DNA of 33,044 nt, taken from positions 1-33,044 of the forward strand of contig JAVKOQ010000490.1 of NCBI GenBank assembly GCA_031835245.1. The letters are read 5' to 3'. The DNA comes from Balamuthia mandrillaris (taxonomy: Eukaryota; Discosea; Longamoebia; Balamuthiidae). This document shows, piece by piece, positions 10,738 to 20,272 of this stretch (positions within the stretch are counted from its first letter, which is position 1; each line of letters opens with the position of its first letter). The position numbers and the translations under genes are program-made. Under the pieces are notes generated by a model. It had not been told where the DNA came from. It was given only the letters and a program-made list of their open reading frames with translations, and made no database searches.

Positions 10738-10748
10738 CTTCCCGCCAA
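10738..10748. promoter_or_regulatory. E2F-like site upstream of MLH1
   Basis: CTTCCCGCCAA lies about 40 nt before the MLH1 start codon and contains the E2F/DP core TTCCCGCC. The same 11-mer recurs in the opposite orientation at 32631-32641, upstream of MYB. S-phase control of mismatch repair by E2F is known in animals; its use here is inferred. Confidence 0.45.
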
Positions 10749-10787
10749 AAAAAAACCACAAAAAGAAAGTCGACAGAGAGAGAGGAG

Positions 10788-13700
10788 ATGGAACCGCTGA
10801 TAGGGGACAGCCAAGGCAACCCAATGGACGAGGAGCAACCACGTGTTAACAGCAGCAACAGTAGTGGCAGCAGCGCCCCACGACCCATCAAAAAGCTCGA
10901 CCCCACGGTGGTCAACCGCATCGCCGCTGGGGAGGTCATCTTGAGGCCAGCCAACGCCCTGAAGGAGATGATGGAGAACTCCTTGGACGCTGGCGCTACT
11001 TTGATCAGCATTTTGGCCAAAGAGGGAGGCATCAAGCTGTTGCAAATAACCGACAACGGGCATGGCATTCAGGTACTTTCTCCCCCCTCCCTCTCTTTTT
11101 TCATTTATTTTTTTTTGACAAAAATCAATCCCTTCCATAGAAAGATGATATGAATATTGTTTGCGAGAGATTCACGACGAGCAAGCTGCAGGCGTTTGAG
11201 GACCTGAGGAACATCGCGACGTATGGCTTTCGTGGCGAGGCCCTGGCGAGCGTGAGCCACGTGGCTCACGTCACCATCACTTCGATGACCGAGGACTCCC
11301 CTGTTGCTTACAAGTATTGTTTATCGCCACCTCTTGCTTCTCCTTCTTCTTCTTCACCTTGGCTGTTGCTCCTCTTCCTTCTCTTTCTTCTTTCTTGTTT
11401 ATCTTCTACGTTGTTCTTTGTTCTTCTTTCTTCGTTTTTCTGAGGTTACGACTAATTACTTAGCGCTTGCATCGTTTTGTTTTTTACAGGGCTCGTTATG
11501 CAGATGGAAAAATAGTTCCTTCACGACCTGGTGAACTTGCTGAGCCAAAACCTTGTGCCGGCCAAAAAGGAACTCAAATAACAGTAATGCTTCTGCTTCC
11601 TTCTTGTTTGTTTTCTTTTTTCTTGTTGCTCTCCTTCTTCTTCTTCTTCTCTTCTTCTACTCCCGAAGTTGCTGATCAACCGTTGTATTTTTAATAGGTG
11701 GAAGATCTCTTTTACAACGTTGTGACGAGACGTAAAGCCATGCGTAACCCAACGGAAGAGTTCAACCGAATCAGCGATGTAGTCATACGCTATGCCATCC
11801 ACAACCCAAAAGTGGGCTTTACGTTGAAGAAAGTACGTTCTTCTCTCCCCTCTTCTTCTTCCTTGTCTTATGATACTAAATATTCTATTGTCGTCCTTGC
11901 TTTCTTATTTTCTTTCTTTCCACAATGATTAGCATGGACAAAATGCTGCTGTGGTTCATACACAACCCAACAGTACTGTACAAGACAACATTCGCCTTCT
12001 CTTTGGCGCAGAGATAGCTAGAGAGCTGCTTCCGGTTTCCGCCAAGGATCCGGGCCTCCAGTTTCAGTTGGAAGGATTCGTCTCCAACGCCAATTACAAC
12101 AGAAAGAAATCAGTTTTTATTCTCTTCATCAACCGTGCGATTCTCTATACTATGCTTCTCGTATCTGCTTTTCCCTGTTCCTTCCTTCTCACAATCCTCC
12201 TGTCTTTTTTTTTTCTATTTTAGACAGATTGGTGGACTCGACGGCCATAAAGAGAACTTTAGAAGGAGTGTACTCAAACTATCTGCCCAAAAACACTCAC
12301 CCTTTTATCTATTTGGACCTGCAAATGGCGCCGCAAAACGTAGACGTCAACGTTCACCCCACCAAGAAAGAGGTCCACTTTTTGCACGAGGATACCATCT
12401 TGGACAGCATACAAAAGGCTGTGGAAAATCAACTTCTTGGCTCTAATTCTTCCCGCACATTCTACACTCAGGTAACGTTTTTCAGTTCCTTCATTCTGCA
12501 TGTCTTACCATTGTGTGCTTCGTACTTTCATGGCTAACCTTAAAAATAATCAGGCAAGTTATTCTGTGAGCAGTGGAGTTGGGGGAGGTACCTCCAGCAC
12601 TCCAAGTAATAGTGGTAGGCCCGTTCCAATGCTCTCAGCAACCCCCACTTCAGGTCACAGTGGTGGCAGCTCTCTATTTGGCTCATCTGGGTCAGCAGCT
12701 GCCAGCCCAATAGGCGCTCGAACTCCAATTCCCTCATCTTCCTCTTCTTCTGCCACACCTTCCGCTACCGGTCTCTCCACACCACAACGAAGCCTCGTTC
12801 GTACAGACGATCGCATGCAAACCCTCCACTCCTTCCTCACTCCAGTTCCCTCACCTGCTCGTCCTTCCTCTTCCTCCGCTTCTCCTTTTACTGCAAGCGG
12901 GGGAAATGAATCTTCTTCTTTAACACAAGCTTATCTACGAAGACCAGCCACGAGCCGAGCAGCACCGCCTGTTATGCTCACCAGCGTGAGGAACCTGCTG
13001 AGAGCGGTGGAGAGAGACGTGCATGAGGGCCTGGCAGAGATGTTCTGCCATCATACTTTTGTGGGGTGCGTGGACTCCACTATTGCCCTCATCCAGCACC
13101 GTACCAAGCTTTACCTCTGTAAACTGGAACCTACAACGTACCTTTCTTTGTTCTCTCCTTATTTTCTTCTTCTTTTTCTTTCCCTTGTGGTTTTCTTATC
13201 TTATACCAAAACAACAAAAGCACGGAGTTTATGTATCAGGAAATATTGCGCAAGTTTGCCAGCTTTGCTGCGATTCGCTTCACCAAACCCATTTCCATCC
13301 CTCGGCTGCTGATGCTTGCCTTGGACAGCCCTGACAGCGGATGGCAAGAAGAGGACGGACCTAAAGAAGACATTGTGAAGGTATCATTCTTTGTTTTTTT
13401 TTTTAAAAAAAACCTCTTCTCTCCTTATCTGCTAAACTAACAAACACAAAAGTACATTGTCTCTCGGTTCGTGGAGAAATCAGCCATGTTGAGAGAATAC
13501 TTCAAGCTGGACATCGACAAAGACGCCAACTTGTTGTGTCTCCCTCAAATCATCGACAACTACATCCCCGATATGTCCTATCTTCCTGTCTTCATGTTGC
13601 ACCTGGGCAGCTGCGAATGGGAGGAGGAGCAGAACTGCTTCGACTCGGTGTCGAGGGAGCTGGCTGCCTTCTACAGCATCAAGCCGCGAGAGGAAGACAT

Positions 13701-13959
13701 CTTTCCTTCTTCTTCTTCGATGGAAACAACCAACGAAATGGAAAATGGTTCTCCTTCTTCTTCATCTTCTGCTTCGTCTTCTTCTGCTTCTTCTTCTTCG
13801 GACGAGGGAAACGATCGTCACTCTTTTGAATGGAGGATAGAGCACGTCATCTTCCCCGCGCTGCGTTCCTTCCTCCCGCCACGAAAGTTCTGCAACGACG
13901 GCACCGTCATTCAGATTGCCCAATTGGAAAACTTGTACAAAATTTTTGAGCGGTGTTGA
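10788..13959 (+). CDS. MLH1: DNA mismatch repair protein MLH1
   Basis: Nine exons (10788-11072, 11141-11313, 11490-11583, 11698-11832, 11933-12134, 12224-12471, 12554-13137, 13221-13380, 13453-13959) give a 795-residue protein with all phases consistent. The GHKL ATPase domain shows [19 protein letters not shown] with the catalytic Glu at residue 60, DNGHGI, TSKL, and [15 protein letters not shown]. The transducer region has [23 protein letters not shown], and [14 protein letters not shown] followed by [15 protein letters not shown]. The C-terminal PMS2-binding half has [34 protein letters not shown] and the hallmark ending KIFERC. A Ser/Thr/Pro-rich linker separates the halves, as in other MLH1 proteins. 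MLH1 pairs with PMS-type partners to direct post-replicative mismatch repair in the nucleus. The frame is intact and the gene should be functional. Confidence 0.97.
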
Positions 13960-13964
13960 ATAAA
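13959..13964 (+). terminator. AATAAA polyadenylation signal overlapping the MLH1 stop codon
   Basis: The last A of the TGA stop is the first A of AATAAA. If used, the MLH1 3'UTR would be only about 10-30 nt. No other AATAAA lies before the inverted-repeat element begins near 14018, apart from AT-rich AATAAATAA at that border. Confidence 0.5.
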
Positions 13965-14017
13965 GTGTGTGATGCGATATAAAAACACACATGCAAACAA
14001 CACATACTCTCACCATA

Positions 14018-14056
14018 ATAAATAAACATAAGGTGGTTGCGATCACCATTACAAGT
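14018..14056 (+). repeat. Left terminal inverted repeat
   Basis: AATAAATAAACATAAGG leads into TGGTTGCGATCACCATTACA. It pairs with the right copy at 14587-14628 with two substitutions and one single-base gap over about 39 bp. Confidence 0.7.
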
Positions 14057-14586
14057 GGAGGGAAGTCATCCAAATACTTGGGTGGCTGAACCATCGTAGT
14101 GTTGTTCCTCCGATCTTAGTTCTAGGCCAACGCACTGTCTGCTCTAGCCGCTGAGCTCGTTGATAGAGTTTGTTTGTGCCGCGATCGTCAAAATTCATTA
14201 CCGTTGCCTCCAAGTTTTCCTTCTTTTGGGGCTGAGCACGTCGTCGGTGGAGGGCAAAGGTGGTACTCTTCTGACATGACCAGCTGTTCGGGCCATGGAC
14301 ACCATTCATGAAAACTGGACTGACCAGAAGGTTGTTCTACCGCCAGGTTTTGCTGTGGGTCGGTTCTATTCGACTTCAGACGCCGCCATCACCGCACTCA
14401 ACGCCGCACATGGTGAGCTGCTCAAACAGCGGTCTGCTTCAGTTTCTTTGGAGGAGAAGAAGGCCACCGCCAACGAGGAGCACCCCATCTCCACCACCGG
14501 TTTCCACGGATGGTGTGTTGGATCACGTCGGTGGTTGTCGCTATCGGTCCCGCTTCGCCGCCACATCCGGCAACTCCGACGTCGCC

Positions 14587-14628
14587 GCTTGTAACGGTGA
14601 TCGCAACCACCTTTGTTTATTTATTTTA
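14587..14628 (-). repeat. Right terminal inverted repeat
   Basis: The reverse complement reads AAAATAAATAAACAAAGG followed by TGGTTGCGATCACCGTTACA, the inverted partner of 14018-14056. Confidence 0.7.
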
Positions 14629-14732
14629 GTGAGTGATAGCGAAGCGACACTTTTTTTTGCTTTTTTTGTATTTTTGAAAAAATGGACCAATGGCAGTACC
14701 CCATGACATCATCCAATTCCTTTAATGGTCAA

Positions 14733-14740
14733 TGACGTCA
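14733..14740. promoter_or_regulatory. TGACGTCA CRE/ATF-type palindrome
   Basis: A perfect 8-bp CRE consensus lies about 320 nt upstream of the BFR1-like gene, and the related TGACATCA lies close by at about 14703-14710. It would be a candidate bZIP site. Function is not shown by sequence alone. Confidence 0.35.
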
Positions 14741-14930
14741 TTAATATACTTTTAAGGATAATATCATTTGAGATCTTTTCCAAAAATAGTAACAAGTTTT
14801 TTTGAGAGTTAAAATTTGGACAAAAAAGAAAAGAAAAGAAAAGCAAATCTTTTTGGTGGTTGTTGTTTGGTTCCTTCCTCTCTCTTTCTTTCCTTTGTTT
14901 GTGTGTGTGTTGGTTTTGATCAGTGTTGGC

Positions 14931-14950
14931 CTTGATCAAGCTTGATCAAG
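14931..14950. promoter_or_regulatory. Perfect 20-bp palindrome, tandem CTTGATCAAG
   Basis: The 10-bp palindrome CTTGATCAAG occurs twice head to tail, so the whole 20-mer is its own reverse complement. It lies 108 nt before the BFR1-like start codon. A TTGATCA half also lies at about 14916-14922. It could bind a dimeric factor. Confidence 0.4.
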
Positions 14951-15057
14951 CATCAAAGAAAGAAAGAAAGAAGGGAGGGCTCTGTGGCTTTTGAAAGAAA
15001 GCAGATTTTTGATTTGATTTTTTTGATTATTTTTTTTTTGATTTTATTTATATAAAA

Positions 15058-17591
15058 ATGCAGCAGAACAAAGGGAAGCAACAACAACAACAACAAGGGA
15101 AGAAAGGAGGAGGGCCAGCTGGCGGGCGAGGAGGAGCAGGAGGCAGCAAACCAGCAGCCAACGGGGCTAACCCTGAGCCTCAGCCCAAAAAGCAAAACCC
15201 AAATCAACGAGGAGGAGGTCAACAAGCAAGAAAGGAGAAAGTGAGCGTCGAAGGGGGATCCCCTTCTTCCTCCACTGAAGCCCCCTCGACCGCCGCCACA
15301 AAGGCCAACGGGCCGATCACCTACGAGGCCCTCTTCCCTCGCGGCAATCCGTACGCCCACAAGCAGCAGCACCATGCAGCGAGCTCTCAGACGGAGAGGA
15401 GGGGGAGGAGGGAGGCAAGCGGCAAAGAGGGAACCTCCTCCTCCTCCTCGTCAGCCCACCACCACCACCACCAGCAACAGCCGGCTGGGCAGGAGCAACT
15501 GCCGCCGGAGTTTGATGACAGCGCTCAGACCAAGAAGCTCGATGAGATAGAGGCCAAGCTCGGGCATTGCTTTGCTGAACTGGTACCCACCACCACCACC
15601 AAAGACCGCTTTCTTTTACTTTTTTTTTAATTGTTATATATTTGTTTAATTGGTTTTATCGGTTTTATTTTATTTTTCTTTTCTTTTTTTTCTCAACTTT
15701 CTTTTTCTTTTTCTTCTTTTCTTTTTCTTTTTCTTTTTCCTTTTTATTTTTTCTTTCTTCTTTTTTTTCTTTGCTTTACTTTGCTTTTTATTCCATTTTT
15801 CTTTAGTATTCTTTATTTTCCTCTCTTGAAAAAACAATCCCTAAATATATTTTTTAAAAAAAACACACAGGAAAACATACGAAAGCAAGTGGAGAACCTG
15901 CAAGACGAGAAGAGGGGCATAAAGGAGAAACAGGACCAGACCTTGGAGCTCAAGAAGGAACATCAACAAAAGAAAAAGGAGGCCCAGGCTGAGCGTAAGG
16001 CTCTCTACGACAAGGTTCCTTTCTTCTCCTTTCCGACTTGTTGTTCTTCCTCCTCCTCCTGCTCCTCCTATCCCTTTCCTTCGATTCGTTTTTATTTACG
16101 TTTATTTTCTTTTAGAGAGACAAATTGATCGAAGCAAGAAAGAAGCTGCCATATACTTTGAGAGGACAAGGCAAGACTCAGAATGACCTCATCGAGTACA
16201 ACAATGAGAAGATCGACATTGAGGTACAACGCCTCGAAAAGCTCGTCCAGGCCAGCAAAAGCACCGTCCAAGACCGTGAACTCACCAACAAAATCAAGAC
16301 TTGGGAAGCTAAGAGAAAACTTGTGAGGTTGGTGCTTCATATCTTCTTTTTGTCTGCTTCTTACTTGTTACTACTCTAAAGTCTTCTATTGTGTCTATTT
16401 TGCTTCTCACAAACACGTTTGAACTAACAATAGAGAGTACACTCAATTGCTGCACGACCTCAAACTGGACCTCTCTGAGCCGCTCGAAGATGGCGCCAAG
16501 AACCAACAGCTGCACGCCGAGATCGGCCGCTTCATCGACCTCGAGAAGCAGCAAAGCAAGGAGATGGATGAGCTGAACCAGGCTTTTCGTGCCAAGCAAT
16601 CCGCTGTGACTCCTCTCTACAATCGTCGCGACCAAATCAAGAAGCTCATCAACCTCCTGAAGGAGGAAAAGAAGCAGGTGTTGCAGGAGAGGAACCGCAT
16701 TCGCAACGAGTGGAGGAAACACCAACGCGCCCTCAAGCACGCCGAGTGGGAGAAGAGGGAGAAGGAGCGCCAGGAGCGACTGGCCAAGAGGAAAGAGGTG
16801 GAGGAGGCCAAGAGGCAAAAAGAGCTGCAGCGGGTGCCGTTCAAGGAGGAGATCGCGCGCTGCGGCCGCATCCTTGTTCACCTAGAGAAGCTTTTACAAG
16901 ATCCTTCACAGAAGAAGAAGAAGGAGAAGAAAGAAGAGGAGCCTACGCAAAAGGAAGAAGAGAAAGAAGAAGAGGAGAAGACAGAGGAGGAAGAGCAACA
17001 AGAGGAAGAAGGAAAAGGAAAGGAGAAAGAAGAGGAAAATCAAGACAAAGAATTAACTCACTCGATGAAGACGTACCTCGAGTTTGAGAAGTTGTCGCTG
17101 GCTCCGCCCACTCGCAAGTCCGAAGTGCAAGCCTCCATTCAGCAAGTCCAAGCTCGCAAGGTTTGGTCCATTTCTTCTCCTCTAGTCTCTCTCTCTGCTT
17201 CTCTGCTGCTGCTTCTCTGCTTCTCTTCTCTTTCCTCTAAGGATACACTCTTGTTAAAAAATATTAGGAACATTATGAAAAGCTATCGGCTCAATTTATG
17301 GAGGAAAAGATGGCCAGAGAACGAGAGCGTTTGGCCAAGTTGGAAGCCGCCAAAGCTGCCGCCAACAAGAAGCCGCCCAGTCAAAACAAGCGTCAAAGCA
17401 AACAAGACCCTGCTGCTTCCGGTGATGCTGCCAACGAGGAAGGAGCGGATGAGGAGAAGAAAGATGAAGAGGAGGAGGAATTAGAGAAAGAAGAAGAGGA
17501 AGAGAATATGGAAGATAAGGAAGAAGAAGCAGAAGAAGAACAGGAAGAAAAGGAGGATGAGGAGAAAGAAGAAGAAACGGCCGATGAGTAG
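15058..17591 (+). CDS. BFR1 / proton-pump-interactor-like coiled-coil protein
   Basis: Five exons (15058-15582, 15871-16014, 16116-16327, 16434-17160, 17268-17591) give 643 residues with consistent phases. The N-terminus is Gln/Gly/Ser-rich with a His run. The core from about residue 160 is a long charged coiled coil. It holds the family pattern YTLRGQGKTQNDLIEYNNEK, LEKLVQASKSTVQDRELTN and the short motif PFKEEIARCGRILVHLEKLL, which I match to the end of the conserved block in yeast BFR1 and plant PPI proteins. The C-terminus is extremely Glu/Lys-rich. BFR1 relatives associate with ribosomes, mRNA and the ER membrane. The assignment rests on motif memory and general coiled-coil layout, so another coiled-coil family is possible. 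Confidence 0.6.
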
Positions 17592-17759
17592 TTTGTCTTC
17601 TCATTTTCTCCCCCTCCATGCTTTTGCTTATTCTTATCTCCGTAAACAAAAAAAATGATATTCTTTTTACCCCCTATATTGGCGGACGCAACGGTTGTTG
17701 TGGCGGAATAGAAGGGCAACGCCTCTCACCATTCGCCATTGCGGAACCACAATGGTAGG

Positions 17760-18015
17760 GACAAACTATCAGAGTTGTCTTTGTATGTAATGGAATGAAT
17801 GGTAAAGAGGTGGACCGTTGCCACAAACTCTGCAGGAGTGCCATGCAGAGCCGATCCGCGGTGTGAGGGCGGTTCAGCCGGCAAGCCAGCGAACCAAAAG
17901 CACCGCACACCTTCCCTGAAGGAGAAAAATAGGTTGAATCATAAGAGACAGTCCTGGAGGACTGTCATCCAGGGATTAAGCTGGATAGAACAGATACTAC
18001 ACTTGATCGGAGCCG
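17760..18015. repeat. Duplicated segment, copy 1 (U2 body plus 3' flank)
   Basis: This segment matches 20833-21088 almost base for base, with about seven substitutions in 256 nt. It covers most of U2 and about 95 nt beyond the mature 3' end. Conservation of the 3' flank means recent duplication, or selection on a 3'-end processing signal. Confidence 0.9.
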
Positions 18016-18029
18016 ATGTCCGAGAAGAT
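17855..18029 (-). ncRNA. U2 spliceosomal snRNA, copy 1
   Basis: Read on the minus strand, the RNA begins ATCTTCTCGG and has the invariant branch-site recognition block GATCAAGTGTAGTATCTG followed by TTCT. Then come stem IIa (ATCCAG…CTGGAT), a perfect stem IIb (GACAGTCC/GGACTGTC), a Sm-site-like ATTTTTC, and two 3' hairpins (GGTGTG…CACACC enclosing GGTTC…GAACC). The length of about 175 nt fits U2. U2 pairs with intron branch points in the major spliceosome. Stem I is 5-6 nt shorter than in copy 2. The ends are estimated from homology. Confidence 0.92.
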
Positions 18030-18083
18030 GGTTTCCGGCATTGCTGCTTGGGGCTCTCTTGTTCCTGCACCCCTTTGGGTTTT

Positions 18084-18106
18084 CAGTTATGGGCGAGGAA
18101 AGGGTC
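18084..18106 (-). promoter_or_regulatory. PSE-like element of U2 copy 1
   Basis: On the minus strand CCCTTTCCTCGCCCATAACTG lies 55-77 nt upstream of the U2 start. Copy 2 has a near-identical block at the same spacing (21161-21182) although the surrounding flanks differ. Position and conservation match the proximal sequence element of snRNA promoters. Confidence 0.6.
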
Positions 18107-18282
18107 GGGAAATTGTTTGGTGTCATGACGCCATGAAAGCCGGAGGAACAGTAGAAGGGACCGCATAAGCAGCGAGGAGAGAGAGTGTGCCATGTTCAAA
18201 GGTTCACCGAAGAAGATGATAAGACAAACACAAATGAGACAGAGAGAGAGAGAGAGATGAACACTTAAAACACGTTAAAGGG

Positions 18283-18347
18283 GAGCTTGTTCAATCTGAA
18301 GGGTTACAGACGATACATGCATAGAGCAAGAAGGAGAGGAAGACATC
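18283..18347 (+). promoter_or_regulatory. Conserved upstream region of 5S copy 1
   Basis: The 65 nt before the 5S gene match the equivalent region of copy 3 closely and of copy 2 in its 3' half: CAGACGATAC, then GAGCAAGAAGGAGAGGAAGACATC directly abutting the RNA. External promoter elements of 5S genes are known in some eukaryotes. Confidence 0.6.
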
Positions 18348-18465
18348 GGATACGGCCATACTGCAGAGAAAGCACCGCTTCCCGTCCGATCAGCGAAGTT
18401 AAGCTCCGCCAGGCGATGTTAGTACTGGGGTGGGTGACCACCCGGGAATCCATCGTGCTGTATCC
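18348..18465 (+). rRNA. 5S ribosomal RNA, copy 1
   Basis: The 118-nt sequence starts GGATACGGCCATAC and ends GTGCTGTATCC. The termini pair, and the universal 5S segments CACCGCTTCCCGTCCGATC, GAAGTTAAGC and TAGTACTGGGGTGGGTGACC are present (internal box A/C region of the Pol III promoter). A TTTT terminator follows at 18469. It differs from copies 2 and 3 at two positions. It is transcribed divergently from U2 copy 1, about 320 nt away. Confidence 0.97.
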
Positions 18466-18628
18466 TCCTTTTCTTTTTGTTTTCTGGTCCTTTCTCTCCC
18501 CTTTTTGCCTACCCTGGTCTCTGTATCCTTCTTCTTTTAGCTCCGTTTTTCTTTTTGCCTTTCTGGCTTTTGTGTTTCGTTCTTTCGGTCATCCTTTTAT
18601 CTGCACTCTTCTCGCACACACGAAATCA

Positions 18629-20272
18629 TCAATCCGCACACCACCGAGCCTTCTCCCTCTCGACCAGCACTGCTGCTCTCCTCCGCAACTCATCCACCTG
18701 CAACCCTGTTACTTGCTCCTGCTCTTCTTCCTCCATGGCATCCGCCACCAGCGCACCCACAAGCTCACCCTGACGGCTGGCTGGAGTTTTTCCGGTTTTG
18801 GAGATGACTGCCTGCAGGCGTGCGACAGTGATGGTCTCGATATGCAACTCGGTCTCGGTCTCTTCCTCGTCTTCATTCCACTCGGCATACTTCCGCCACC
18901 CTTTCTCCTGTTCCCTTCGCAGCCTCCCTGCTCGGGCATTCACCGCGCCCTCAGCGCTCACACTCTCCAAAAACGCTTGGGACTTGCGCTTGAACATGGC
19001 TCGGCCGTGTGTTGTGGGTGCAAGGGCGTGATCACTGCACAGTGCTTGATCATCAAGCGCTCGCACCACTATACCCTCTGCGATGGGGGGTGGCGGCAGG
19101 GGAGGTAGTTCTGTTGCTGCAGATTTCGACGAGGTAGAGCGAGTTGTGGTTTCGTTGGCACCTTTGCGTTTGGGAGGTTCAGCGGCTTGAGCTTGTGCTT
19201 TCTTGCCTCGCGAAGCAGCAGAGGCAGAGCTCACGGCAAGCGATCTGAGAACTTCCTCCGCCGCGCGCCGAGCAAGAGCGGGCACGGTGGAGGCGAGTAC
19301 GTTCACGTCGATGGCCGTCATGTCGTTGAGGGCGCCACATGCAATCGGACGAGCCCACAGAGGAAGGCCATGCCGCTCCCACAGCGCCACTGCGCGCAGG
19401 TAGGGCAGGTATTCTTTCAGCGTTGCAAGCGGTGGTGGCGGTGCTGAGGTTGGGTCGGAGGCTTGCGCTGCGGTGGAGCCGTCCCGCACCACAGCAACGT
19501 CAAAGGCGAAAAAGTCGAGATGCGGCGAATACTCGATTTCAGTTTGTACAGCATCAACGCCCTCGAGAGGTGCCACTCCGCGCATGGTGCCTCCAAACAT
19601 CTCACCGTACACCAGCACAGCAATGACAGGCAGCGACAGAAGGCGCTCGTCTCTGTCAGCACTGCCAGTGGCTGGTTGATCTCCGCCTCGACGTGCCTTG
19701 CCATTGCTCCTCTGTCGAGCTGCGTCTGCGGGAGCGGAACCTGAGCCACTCGCCACCGCTGCTGCTGCTGCCTGCTTCTCCTCGCGCCTGACCTGGTTTG
19801 CCAGCGCGACAATGCGATCACGATAGCGGTCCACCACGCGCTGCCATCCGCCGAAGAAGCGCTCGCTGGGATGCAGCACCTCGCGCCGCCGGGCCAGGGT
19901 CACCCTTGGTGCTGATGAAGAGGATGCCTTCCCTGTCGCCGAAGCATCGACATCATCCCACTCGACAACAAAACAGACGTTCGCCCCGTGCACCTTCTCC
20001 GTGGCAACCCAAGTTCCCGTCAGCGGCCGCAAGGACGATAGCGCTGCAGCCCACGAGCCTCGCTGCTTGGCCCTGTTGGCCAGCTTGCCGAAGTTGATGC
20101 TGCTGGTGCTTGGGGAAGCGCGTTGGGCGAGCGCGGCGGCGGGCAGCTTGCCGCTCGATGATGGCATCTTCTCAAAGGGCGAGAAGGTGGGCATGTTGTG
20201 CGTTGTCAGCGTGATGTTCGCGATGTCGCTGGTTCTCTCTTTCCACTTTCTCTTTCCGAACGACCGCTTCAT
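18629..20272 (-). CDS. Rnl2-family RNA ligase, intronless
   Basis: One open frame of 547 residues runs from the ATG at 20272; a later in-frame ATG lies at 20194. All nucleotidyltransferase motifs are visible: motif I TEKVHGAN with the adenylated Lys at residue 93, motif III VYGEMFGG (Glu 224), IIIa DFFAFDV (253-259), IV EGIVVR (Glu 399), and V FKRKSQAF (427-434). The TEK-HGAN form is that of T4 Rnl2 and trypanosome editing ligases, which seal nicked RNA ends using ATP. The N-terminus (MKRSFGKRKWKER) is basic and could be an organelle-targeting leader. Ala/Ser-rich insertions lie between motifs I and III. The gene is GC-rich, has no introns, and sits between two U2-5S units, unlike every spliced neighbour. 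Lateral acquisition or a retro-copy are possible. Its RNA substrate is unknown. Confidence 0.88.
   Translation of the reverse strand: MKRSFGKRKWKERTSDIANITLTTHNMPTFSPFEKMPSSSGKLPAAALAQRASPSTSSINFGKLANRAKQRGSWAAALSSLRPLTGTWVATEKVHGANVCFVVEWDDVDASATGKASSSSAPRVTLARRREVLHPSERFFGGWQRVVDRYRDRIVALANQVRREEKQAAAAAVASGSGSAPADAARQRSNGKARRGGDQPATGSADRDERLLSLPVIAVLVYGEMFGGTMRGVAPLEGVDAVQTEIEYSPHLDFFAFDVAVVRDGSTAAQASDPTSAPPPPLATLKEYLPYLRAVALWERHGLPLWARPIACGALNDMTAIDVNVLASTVPALARRAAEEVLRSLAVSSASAASRGKKAQAQAAEPPKRKGANETTTRSTSSKSAATELPPLPPPPIAEGIVVRALDDQALCSDHALAPTTHGRAMFKRKSQAFLESVSAEGAVNARAGRLRREQEKGWRKYAEWNEDEEETETELHIETITVARLQAVISKTGKTPASRQGELVGALVADAMEEEEQEQVTGLQVDELRRRAAVLVEREKARWCAD

Larger units (their letters stand above)
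14018..14628. mobile_element. Non-autonomous element with terminal inverted repeats (MITE-like)
   Basis: Both ends carry the same sequence in opposite orientation. The left core GGTGGTTGCGATCACC starts at 14032 and the right core ends at 14611. The match continues inward over TTACAAG with two transitions, and outward over AATAAATAAACA with a one-base indel, giving roughly 40 bp. Inside are about 530 bp without a recognisable transposase. A 99-residue plus-strand frame starts at 14295 (MDTIHENWTDQKVV) with no family I know. On the minus strand near 14135-14160 there is a good D-arm/A-box (GCTCAGCGGCTAGAGC), hinting at a tRNA-derived part, but no matching B-box. TA could be the target duplication (…CCATA and TTTTAGTG flanks), but AT-rich edges make this uncertain. 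Confidence 0.5.

Noticed and set aside
14084-14165. Possible minus-strand tRNA inside the inverted-repeat element
   Set aside because: The D-arm is good, but the anticodon stem does not pair and the GGTTCAGCCAC segment is a poor B-box.
17674-17910. Open frame antisense to the U2 3' region, with a twin at 20597-20983
   Set aside because: The shared peptide (CMALLQS…TSLPFIPLHTK) exists only because the U2 segment is duplicated; it overlaps the structured RNA and has no family features.
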